Assembly: GCA_027490595.1 (NCBI GenBank)
Contig: JAIXXU010000073.1
Span: 1 to 16,428 of the forward strand
Direction of reading: 5' to 3'
Source: Pseudomonadota bacterium
Lineage (GTDB): Bacteria; Bdellovibrionota_B; Oligoflexia; Silvanigrellales; Silvanigrellaceae
DNA length: 16,428 bases
Shown here: piece by piece, positions 1 to 7,146 of the stretch
Numbering within the stretch: position 1 is the stretch's first letter
How the letters are laid out: the number at the start of each line of letters is the position of its first letter
Program-made: the position numbers and the translations under genes
The notes under the pieces: model-generated
Seen by the model: only the letters and a program-made list of their open reading frames with translations
The model's database searches: none
What the model was told of the DNA's origin: nothing

Positions 1-56
1 GACTTGATGAAATCGATGCTTTTAAAAATCAATGAAAAAGGGAGTTTTAAAAACAA
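1..56 (-). CDS. Possible 5' end of a further leftward gene, cut by the window edge (unidentified)
   Basis: Downstream of murC a minus-strand frame opens with TTG at 54-56 and has no stop up to position 1. It lies 10 nt after a good Shine-Dalgarno-like AGAAAGG (plus positions 67-73). The predicted start is MFLKLPFSLIFKSIDFIK, a short basic and hydrophobic N-terminus that could be a signal peptide or membrane anchor. In many dcw clusters murC is followed by murB, ddl or ftsQ, but 18 residues cannot identify a family. The neighbouring ATG at 61-63 is too close to the Shine-Dalgarno and reaches a stop after 13 codons. This call rests only on an open frame, a ribosome-binding site and gene direction. 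Confidence 0.2.
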   Translation of the reverse strand, partial: MFLKLPFSLIFKSIDFIK

Positions 57-115
57 AAGCCATGAGCCTTTCTGTTTTTTAGGAGTTTTCCTATGATTAC
101 TTTTTTTCTTTTTTT

Positions 116-1525
116 TCATGAAAATTCTTTGATTCTTTTGAAAATTTCTAAGCCTACAAGTCTCACGTCCCCAGCTCCAAGAGTGATTACAAGTGTTTCT
201 AAGTTTGCTTTTTTGTTTGTTTTAATGACTGTAAGAGCTTCTTCAATTGCGTGATTAAAGCTTTCACAAATGGTAATACAGTCTTTGTTTTCACCAAAAC
301 TATGAACTGAAATATGTTGAGCTAAATTTTCAACACTAATACCAGGAATAGGCTTTTCCCCTGCAGCATATACAGGTGTAATGATTAGATTGTCAGCGTC
401 TTTAAAACATTGTGAAAATTCGTCAAGTTGAAGCTTGAGGCGACTGTACCTATGCGGCTGAAATATAGCTAAAATATTTTTTTGTGGAAAACTTTCTTTT
501 GTTCCTTTTAAAACAGTTTCAATTTTCTTCGGATTATGAGCATAATCATCGATAATGATAGTTTCTTTTTCCTCTCCTACCAAAGAAAATCTATGCTCTA
601 TTCCATCAAATTTAGATAATGCTATTGAAATTTTATTCATGTCTAAATCTAAAGTGTGAGCTACAGCAAAGGAAGCAAGGGAGTTTACAGCATTGTAAAC
701 TCCAGGCATTTTGATTGTGGTTTTTTGAATTTTTTTGCCAAAAACTATAGGTGTATAAGTTGTATAAAAACCATTAGTAACAATGTCTGTGAGGGTAATA
801 TCCGCGTCTTTTCTTGCTCCGAAAGTTATAATTTTACGTCTAATTTTTTGAGAAATGAGTTGAACAATTGGGTCGTCGATACAAAGGCAAACAATTCCAT
901 AGAAGGGAACTTTGTCTACAAATTTTTCAAAGGCTAAAACTATTTCATCAAGAGTTCCATAATAATCTAGATGATCTTTATCAATATTCGTAATAACAGC
1001 TACCGTAGGTGTCAGCCTTAGAAAGCTCCCATCACTTTCATCTGCCTCGGCAATAAATAATTCGCCGCTACCCAATTTACCAAGGTTTTCAAATGAATTA
1101 ATTTTTCCTCCAATCACAATGGTAGGATCAAGTCCAACATGGTGAAGTGCAGAGGCGATAATACTTGTTGTGGTTGTTTTGCCATGAGTTCCTGCCACAA
1201 CAATGCCATGTTTCATTCGCATGAGTTCAGCCAGCATTTCACTGCGGTGAATGAGAGGAATGCGAAGCCTTTGGGCCTCAAGCAACTCAGGATTATGCTT
1301 GTTGATGGCTGAGCTGACTACAACCACATCAACTGTTGAGACGTTCTCAGGGTTGTGTCCCAAAAAGACTTTAATTCCAACTGATTTGAGTTTGTCTGTG
1401 ACGGAACTTTCTTTGATGTCGCTTCCGGAAACACGGTAACCCGAGTGATACAGAACTTCAGCGAGGCCAGACATGCCACTTCCGCCGATGCCCACAAAGT
1501 GTATATTTTTTACTGTTTGAAACAT
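116..1525 (-). CDS. murC: UDP-N-acetylmuramate--L-alanine ligase MurC
   Basis: Cytoplasmic ATP-dependent ligase that adds L-alanine to UDP-MurNAc, the first amino-acid step of the peptidoglycan stem peptide. At 469 residues it has the usual family length. Visible motifs: N-terminal UDP-binding GIGGSGMSG (12-20), ATP P-loop AGTHGKTTTT (111-120), EADESDGS (160-167), NIDKDHLDYYG (180-190), DDYAHNP (326-332) and QPHRYSR (356-362), followed by the C-terminal domain with LGAGDV. The ATG start gives the expected MFQTVKNIHFVGIGG opening and lies 11 nt after the ftsW stop, behind only a weak AAGG. It is the last complete gene of the leftward wall/division run. One oddity: the central-domain motif normally written PGxHNxxN reads PGVYNAVN (274-281), with Tyr replacing His. 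All other signatures are intact, so I expect a working enzyme. Confidence 0.97.
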   Translation of the reverse strand: MFQTVKNIHFVGIGGSGMSGLAEVLYHSGYRVSGSDIKESSVTDKLKSVGIKVFLGHNPENVSTVDVVVVSSAINKHNPELLEAQRLRIPLIHRSEMLAELMRMKHGIVVAGTHGKTTTTSIIASALHHVGLDPTIVIGGKINSFENLGKLGSGELFIAEADESDGSFLRLTPTVAVITNIDKDHLDYYGTLDEIVLAFEKFVDKVPFYGIVCLCIDDPIVQLISQKIRRKIITFGARKDADITLTDIVTNGFYTTYTPIVFGKKIQKTTIKMPGVYNAVNSLASFAVAHTLDLDMNKISIALSKFDGIEHRFSLVGEEKETIIIDDYAHNPKKIETVLKGTKESFPQKNILAIFQPHRYSRLKLQLDEFSQCFKDADNLIITPVYAAGEKPIPGISVENLAQHISVHSFGENKDCITICESFNHAIEEALTVIKTNKKANLETLVITLGAGDVRLVGLEIFKRIKEFS

Positions 1526-1536
1526 AGAAGACCTTA

Positions 1537-2721
1537 TTAGTTTTGATAAATTCGTTTTGATATTTGTGATAGTAAACCTATTAAAAAGAAGTTACCAATT
1601 AGAGCAGAACCGCCATTGGAAATAAAAGGTAAGGGCAGACCTTTCGTAGGGAGAGCCCCTGCAACAACGCCCATATTGATTAGGGTTGTCATACAGAGCA
1701 TGGCAAAAATACCAGTAGCTAAAAGCCTGTCTTCCTGGGTCTTTGCAAATAAAACTAGTCTCATTATAGCATAATAAAGAACTCCATACAGAATTGCGAG
1801 CACTAGAACACCTAGAAATCCCATTTCTTCAGTGATCACAGCTAAGATAAAGTCAGTGTGGGCTTCAGGAAGAAAAAATAATTTTTGTTGACTTTCTCCT
1901 ATTCCTTTGCCCCAAAATCCTCCATTTGCAACAGCAACAAAGCTCTGAATCACTTGAAAACCTGAGCCTAGGGGATCTTTAAAGGGATCAAGGAATGTCA
2001 TAACGCGAGCAATGCGATAGGGTTCTGCAATAACTGCAACTACAAGTGCAAAAATTAAAAAACCAAAAAGAGCGATAAAAAATCTGATGGCAAGTCCACC
2101 TATATAGATTATAGCCAGACATCCTATAGTGAGTACTAAAGTTGTTCCCAAATCTTTTTGAGCAATTATAGCCACTGGAGCTAATAATAAAAGAAAATAA
2201 TGAAAAAAAATGTCGTGTTTACGAATAAACGTTAGAAAAGAAATATCATCAAAGAAAGCTTTTTCTTTATACTTCTTTAGCACAAGGCAAACCATAAATA
2301 TAAGAGTAAACCCTTTTAAAAACTCAGAGGGTTGAATGGGAAATGGACCTAAATTAAGCCATCTTGCAGCACCACTTACTCTTCTTCCAATATGGGGGAT
2401 ATGTGTTGCAAAAGTCATTAAAACTAAAATGGTAAAAAGAGTGCGAATGTATTTAAAATAAAAATTTAGAGGTATTTTTACGCCAACATAAGCAGCAACA
2501 CAGGCTGGTATTAAGAATAAGGCTTGTTTTTTTGCGAAATAAAATTCGTTTTTAAAATTTTGAAGAGAATAAACGGATGAAGCGCTGTAGACGAATAAAA
2601 TTCCCATACCAGTAAGTGCCAGTGCAGGAATCCATAAAACATTTCCGCCATAAGCAGACCATGCACTTATCTTTTCTGATGCACTGGTATCTTTTACGTT
2701 TTCAATTGGTATTTGATTCAT
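1537..2721 (-). CDS. ftsW: FtsW, SEDS-family septal peptidoglycan glycosyltransferase
   Basis: Polytopic inner-membrane SEDS protein that polymerises lipid II at the division septum together with its class B PBP partner, here FtsI. The 394 residues have about ten hydrophobic segments starting near residue 28, after a polar cytoplasmic N-terminus. Family motifs seen: RRVSGAARWLNLGPFPIQPSE (113-133), QKDLGTT (188-194), and PEAHTDFI (285-292), whose Asp290 matches the catalytic Asp of FtsW/RodA proteins, then EEMGFLG (298-304). RodA and SpoVE are close relatives; the position between murD and murC favours FtsW. The start codon lies inside murD, a 20-nt overlap that implies translational coupling, and murC begins 11 nt after the stop. 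The C-terminal signature usually near SYGGSS reads SNGGSA (368-373). murG, the usual next gene, is missing here. Confidence 0.95.
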   Translation of the reverse strand: MNQIPIENVKDTSASEKISAWSAYGGNVLWIPALALTGMGILFVYSASSVYSLQNFKNEFYFAKKQALFLIPACVAAYVGVKIPLNFYFKYIRTLFTILVLMTFATHIPHIGRRVSGAARWLNLGPFPIQPSEFLKGFTLIFMVCLVLKKYKEKAFFDDISFLTFIRKHDIFFHYFLLLLAPVAIIAQKDLGTTLVLTIGCLAIIYIGGLAIRFFIALFGFLIFALVVAVIAEPYRIARVMTFLDPFKDPLGSGFQVIQSFVAVANGGFWGKGIGESQQKLFFLPEAHTDFILAVITEEMGFLGVLVLAILYGVLYYAIMRLVLFAKTQEDRLLATGIFAMLCMTTLINMGVVAGALPTKGLPLPFISNGGSALIGNFFLIGLLSQISKRIYQN

Positions 2722-4333
2722 TCTTGCCTTCTGTGGCGAGAGATTCTGCCCATTTCATAAACACTATCCCGCGATGTTCATAATTTTTAAATTCATCAAA
2801 ACTAGCGCATGCTGGTGACAATAGCAAAACAGCTCCTTCCGTGATTTGCTCAAATGCTTCCTGTGCAGCTCCAAGCATACAGGAAAATTTCTTTGAATAT
2901 ACATGAATATTAGGTGAAAGTTCATTTAAAATTTGAGTTGATGCTTCTCCAAATGCATAGATTTTTTCTACATTTTTTCCAAGATATGGAATGAGAGGAC
3001 GAAAGCTGTCACCTTTGGGTTTACCTCCAAGTAAAAGATAAATACTTTTTGGTTGCAAGAAGGATTTAAGAGCCACTAAGGTGCTTTCCACGTTTGTGGA
3101 TTTGGAATCGTTTATTATAAAAATTCTTTTTTTTCGGCCTGAGGAGTCTTTAAAAACGATAGTAGAAGAATATACTTCTTGAAGCCTGTGAGGTAGTTGT
3201 TCATAAGTAGAAGAGTCTTTTATCCAAAAAGATTCAACAATGTCTTTTGGGACATTTTGATGTCTCGCAATAATGCTAGCACATAAAACATTAAAAGCAT
3301 TATGTGGGCCCATCAAACAGGGTTTTTCAATCTGATAAGTTTCTTGATGTCCGTTAATACAGAATAAGGATTTTACCCGGGACAAGTTATCATCAAAGCT
3401 GTAAAAAGATTTTTTAATTAGACTCTTTTTCCACAAGGAATGTATTAAAATATCTTCTAACGCGCCGTAAGAACAAATAGGTAGAGTTGCAATATCTATA
3501 TCATAAAAACTTAAATTACTAGAAATCTTTCTTCCAAAAGAAGTATAAGTATCAGAATAATTAAAGTTAAAATTTTGAACTGATTCAATCATGATGATTT
3601 CGCATTTTGGCAAACAAAGACCTTGTTTTAATGCGTCTTTCAAAAGATTTTCTTCAAGAATGCAAACCCCATCGTTTTTACACATTCCAGTTAAACGCCA
3701 TTTTGCCTTCCGATATTCATCCATAGTTTTGTATCGTAGTAAATGATCATTTTGAAGATTTAGGATACAAACTGCATCAAACTTTAAAGAATAAGTTGTT
3801 TCAAGTTGATAGCTACTGAGTTCAATACAAAGATAAATGTTTTGGTTTGAGATAATTTTGTTTTCAAGTAAGTCTAAAACAATTTCTGACATTGGTAGCC
3901 CAATATTACCGCAAGCAAACGCTGTATATTTTTTATTTATCAAGCTTGTTAAGTAATTTGTTGTAGTGCTTTTTCCATTTGTTCCGGTGATTCCAAGACA
4001 TTTAATACTATCTGGTAAATACCAAGAAGCGGCTTCAATTTCACTAAATATGAACAGTCCTTTTTGCAGAGCTTGTAATATTAATTTTGAAGTTTGAGGA
4101 ATTCCTGGTGAAAGTACAATGGCATCGCTATGATTTAGAATGAACTCTTCGTTATGAGAGCCCTCTTCGAATGGAATTTCATTTTTTTTGAGAAAGTTCT
4201 TTGTGTCTTCATCCAGAAAATTTTGTTCAGATATAAATATGGGGTGTCCAAATTTATGTAATAGTTTTGCGCAAGAAATACCGCTTCTACCACCGCCAAT
4301 AATTGTTATACGTAAATTCTGATTTGTTACCAC
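2702..4333 (-). CDS. murD: UDP-N-acetylmuramoyl-L-alanine--D-glutamate ligase MurD, enlarged
   Basis: Cytoplasmic ligase adding D-glutamate to UDP-MurNAc-L-Ala. Motifs in order: Rossmann-like GGGRSGIS (13-20), P-loop GITGTNGKSTTTNY (114-127), ELSSYQLE (171-178), LNLQNDHLLRY (191-201), GPHNAFN (342-348), PHRL (381-384), INDSKSTN (407-414), LLLGGKPKGDSF (433-444) and LLSPACASFDEFKNYEHRG (504-522). At 543 residues it is about 100 longer than the roughly 440-450 usual for MurD. Most of the excess lies between the NDH motif and GPHN, about residues 250-335, with about 12 more between PHRL and NDSK. The Asp normally found in the DHLDR motif is Leu (NDHLLR). The start is GTG (4331-4333), 13 nt after mraY, with a weak GAG as Shine-Dalgarno. 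The 3' end overlaps ftsW by 20 nt. Confidence 0.94.
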   Translation of the reverse strand: MVTNQNLRITIIGGGRSGISCAKLLHKFGHPIFISEQNFLDEDTKNFLKKNEIPFEEGSHNEEFILNHSDAIVLSPGIPQTSKLILQALQKGLFIFSEIEAASWYLPDSIKCLGITGTNGKSTTTNYLTSLINKKYTAFACGNIGLPMSEIVLDLLENKIISNQNIYLCIELSSYQLETTYSLKFDAVCILNLQNDHLLRYKTMDEYRKAKWRLTGMCKNDGVCILEENLLKDALKQGLCLPKCEIIMIESVQNFNFNYSDTYTSFGRKISSNLSFYDIDIATLPICSYGALEDILIHSLWKKSLIKKSFYSFDDNLSRVKSLFCINGHQETYQIEKPCLMGPHNAFNVLCASIIARHQNVPKDIVESFWIKDSSTYEQLPHRLQEVYSSTIVFKDSSGRKKRIFIINDSKSTNVESTLVALKSFLQPKSIYLLLGGKPKGDSFRPLIPYLGKNVEKIYAFGEASTQILNELSPNIHVYSKKFSCMLGAAQEAFEQITEGAVLLLSPACASFDEFKNYEHRGIVFMKWAESLATEGKNESNTN

Positions 4334-4346
4334 GACTAATTCTCAC

Positions 4347-5462
4347 TTAGCGAAGTTTGAGTGTTAATATACTTACCAAGCTTAAAATAAAGCTAATGAT
4401 CCAGATGCGTATCGTGATTTTTTGCTCTGGCCAACCGAGTTTTTGATAATGGTGGTGTAAGGGTGCCATTTTAAAAACTCTTTTTCCAGTGGTTTTGTAT
4501 GAAATAACTTGAATGATAACGCTTAATGCTTCTGCAACAAAAACTCCTCCCATGACTACAAGAAGAATTTCATGGCCTGTGATTACGGCTACTGAACCCA
4601 AAATGCCTCCAAGAGCGAGAGCTCCAGAGTCGCCCATAAAAATTTGGGCAGGATACGTATTGTACCAAAGAAAGCCGATGGAAGAGCCGATGAGAGCTGC
4701 TAAGAAAATGCTAATTTCACCGGTACCTGGTATGTAATGGTAAAGAAGATATTTTGCAAAAACAGCATTACCAGTTATGTAAGTGAGAATGAGTAGTGTT
4801 AAAGCGCACGTAATTACGGGGACAATTGCCAATCCATCGAGGCCATCTGTTAAATTTACAGCATTACTTGAACCCACCATAACGATGATTGCAAATGGCG
4901 CATAAAAGTAGCCTAAATCAATAAATAAATTCTTAAAAAAAGGGAAATTTAAAACAGTGGTTGAGTATGTTAGGCCGGGTTGATTTATCAAGTTTTTAAA
5001 AGACCATAAGTGCCATAAAATAGCTGCCAACCCAAAAAAAAGCAAACCAACCATTTTTTTCGTGCTAGACAAACCTTTGGTGTTTTTTTGAAATATTTTT
5101 AGATAGTCATCAAGGAAACCAACAAAACCAAAACCAATTGCTACAATAGAAAGAGTTATAAAATGCCTATTGTTAAGATCAATCCATAACAAAGCGCTAA
5201 TCATTGTTGCAAATAAAATTATGACACCACCCATAGTTGGTGTACCTACTTTTTTCATTTGTTCCTCAAAGCCTAATTCACGTATTGGTTGGCCTGCTTT
5301 TAAAGAACGAAGAATTAAAATAGCTTTTGGATAGATAGCAAAGGAAATAACAACGCTTGTAATTAATGCCAAAATACTGCGGCTAGTGAGATATGTAAAA
5401 GCTCTTAAGCTTGAAAAATAATGGTTGTTAGATGCAAGCTGGGATAATAAATAATACAACAT
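4347..5462 (-). CDS. mraY: Phospho-N-acetylmuramoyl-pentapeptide-transferase MraY
   Basis: Integral membrane enzyme that transfers phospho-MurNAc-pentapeptide to undecaprenyl phosphate, making lipid I, the first membrane step of peptidoglycan synthesis and the point joining the soluble Mur pathway to FtsW/FtsI. At 371 residues it is near the usual length, with about ten membrane segments. Signatures: KKVGTPTMGG (70-79), FLDDYLK with the metal-binding Asp pair 118-119, NAVNLTDGLDGLA (200-212), FMGDSGALALGG (275-286) with Asp278, and the cytoplasmic loop PLHHHY (334-339) followed by KLGWPEQKITIR. The ATG is preceded by a weak GAGAATTC. The 34-nt gap to murE is the largest inside the division run, and murF, which usually lies between murE and mraY, is not there. 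Confidence 0.97.
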   Translation of the reverse strand: MLYYLLSQLASNNHYFSSLRAFTYLTSRSILALITSVVISFAIYPKAILILRSLKAGQPIRELGFEEQMKKVGTPTMGGVIILFATMISALLWIDLNNRHFITLSIVAIGFGFVGFLDDYLKIFQKNTKGLSSTKKMVGLLFFGLAAILWHLWSFKNLINQPGLTYSTTVLNFPFFKNLFIDLGYFYAPFAIIVMVGSSNAVNLTDGLDGLAIVPVITCALTLLILTYITGNAVFAKYLLYHYIPGTGEISIFLAALIGSSIGFLWYNTYPAQIFMGDSGALALGGILGSVAVITGHEILLVVMGGVFVAEALSVIIQVISYKTTGKRVFKMAPLHHHYQKLGWPEQKITIRIWIISFILSLVSILTLKLR

Positions 5463-5496
5463 AAAAAGAATTCTCAGGCTATATAAGTGTAAAAAG

Positions 5497-7137
5497 TTAG
5501 GTTTTATCCGAGAAAGACCTTAGCACAACTAGATCAGAAAAGTCGTGTTTTTTTGTTCCAATAATTTGGTAATTTTCATGTCCCTTTCCTGCTATAAGAA
5601 TGAGATCGTGAGATGTTGCTTGTTTCAAGGCAAGAAGAATAGCTGCTTTTCTATCCAGTTCCTTAATGTGATTTGAGCTAGTTTTATAATTTCCAAAAAT
5701 ATCAGAAATAATTTTATCTGGATCTTCTGTTCTAGGGTTATCGGATGTGACAATCACGATGTGTGAATTTTTAAAGGCTACTTCACCCATTAAGGGCCTT
5801 TTGCTTTGATCTCTATCGCCTCCACATCCAAAAACAGTAATTAATTTTCCTTCTTTTGGAAGAATTTTGAGGCAAGTCTCTATTGTTTTTTCCAAGGCAT
5901 CAGGTGAATGAGCATAATCAATAACACAAGACTTTAGTTTATTTTCATGAGTGATGCTTTCAAATTCAAGTCGTCCAGGAATGGTTTTTAAAGTTTGAAG
6001 CATAAGACAAATCTCTTTAAAATTTAGCCCTTGGGATAGTGCTGCTGCTACTGCACAAAGAATGTTTTCTTTTTGAAAATGTCCCAGCAAAGGACAGAAA
6101 AAAAGTTGTTCTTGCTTTAAATCGCTTTGGTAGTAATTAATTTTTCCACTAATTCCGTGAATAGAAAAAGTGGTTTCTGTCATTGAGAGAAAAGAAATTT
6201 GGGAAAAATCGTTCTCAAACTTGTTTTTTACATCAGGCCATAAATCTTCATTTCCTATGACTATCAATTTTCGCGAGTTTCCTTTTGAGGCATCAACAAA
6301 TTTTTCCCACACATTATCATGTAAATAGATAATTGCTGTACCGAATTCATGTAGATAATGAGAAAAAAGTTTTTTTTTCGATTGGAGATAATCTTCCATA
6401 GTTCCATGATAATCAAGGTGATCTTGGGTTAAATTAGTAAAGATAGCAACGTTAGCTTTGCAATCAAAAAGTCTATTTTCTTTCAGTCCATGAGAAGTTG
6501 TTTCCATAACAACATGAGTAACATGATCGTTTTTTGCATAATCTAGAATTTTTAAAAAAGATGGATAATCTGGTGTTGTTACATGGGATACTGGTAAATT
6601 TTTAGATCCAATTTCAGCACCAAGTGTTCCAATTTTTAGTGTTTTTTGTCTTGTAATTTGTTGTAGTAATTGCCCAAGAATTTGTGTGACAGACGTTTTT
6701 CCATTTGTGCCTGTAACAAAGTAAAAGACAAAATTTTCAAATTCCAATTTATACGCAAATTTAAGCAATAAATTTAAGAAATTTTCAGTGTTTTTGACGG
6801 GAATAAAAAATTTTTCATCAAGTTTGTTTACACCCCAGGTTGGATAATATTTATTGATTTTATCAGGTTCACCAACAAAAAAATGCCCCATACTTGTGAT
6901 TGAGTATCCGTGACTGTGAGCGTCATAACTGTTACCTGATCGTGCTATAAAAATAAATTTTTCATTAGAAGTTAAAAAATGTTCTATATCTTTAGAGTGG
7001 TATAAAATGAATAATTTTTGATCTGTATTATTATGGCATTCAAGGTAATTACTGATTTTGTTTTCAGATAAAATAGACAATAAATTTCTTAAAGAGATAG
7101 TAGCATACTCTGAGCTGGGATCTTGTTGAAATGGCAT
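5497..7137 (-). CDS. murE: UDP-MurNAc-tripeptide synthetase MurE, predicted meso-diaminopimelate-adding
   Basis: Cytoplasmic ligase that adds the third stem-peptide residue to UDP-MurNAc-L-Ala-D-Glu. Motifs: P-loop VTGTNGKTSVTQ (141-152), TTPDYPSF (187-194), METTSHGLKENR (211-222), NLTQDHLDYHGTMEDY (235-250) with Lys254 in the position of the carbamylated metal-binding lysine, PGRLEFE (387-393), VIDYAHSPDALE (405-416), GCGGDRDQSKRPLMG (437-451), and DNPRTEDP (466-473), then AGKGHENYQ (516-524). The DNPR tetrad is the established signature of MurE enzymes selecting meso-diaminopimelate rather than L-lysine. At 546 residues it is somewhat longer than the usual roughly 490-500, mainly in the N-terminal and central domains. 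The common FNxxN motif reads FQKEN (354-358). It starts 9 nt after ftsI with a weak Shine-Dalgarno. Confidence 0.96.
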   Translation of the reverse strand: MPFQQDPSSEYATISLRNLLSILSENKISNYLECHNNTDQKLFILYHSKDIEHFLTSNEKFIFIARSGNSYDAHSHGYSITSMGHFFVGEPDKINKYYPTWGVNKLDEKFFIPVKNTENFLNLLLKFAYKLEFENFVFYFVTGTNGKTSVTQILGQLLQQITRQKTLKIGTLGAEIGSKNLPVSHVTTPDYPSFLKILDYAKNDHVTHVVMETTSHGLKENRLFDCKANVAIFTNLTQDHLDYHGTMEDYLQSKKKLFSHYLHEFGTAIIYLHDNVWEKFVDASKGNSRKLIVIGNEDLWPDVKNKFENDFSQISFLSMTETTFSIHGISGKINYYQSDLKQEQLFFCPLLGHFQKENILCAVAAALSQGLNFKEICLMLQTLKTIPGRLEFESITHENKLKSCVIDYAHSPDALEKTIETCLKILPKEGKLITVFGCGGDRDQSKRPLMGEVAFKNSHIVIVTSDNPRTEDPDKIISDIFGNYKTSSNHIKELDRKAAILLALKQATSHDLILIAGKGHENYQIIGTKKHDFSDLVVLRSFSDKT

Positions 7138-7146
7138 GTCTTTACT

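Noticed and set aside
80..93. Palindrome TAGGAGTTTTCCTA followed on the plus strand by long T runs, resembling an intrinsic terminator
   Set aside because: The stem is only 5 bp and the T run starts 7 nt later on the plus strand, where no upstream gene is visible. In the murC direction it is followed by A residues, not T.
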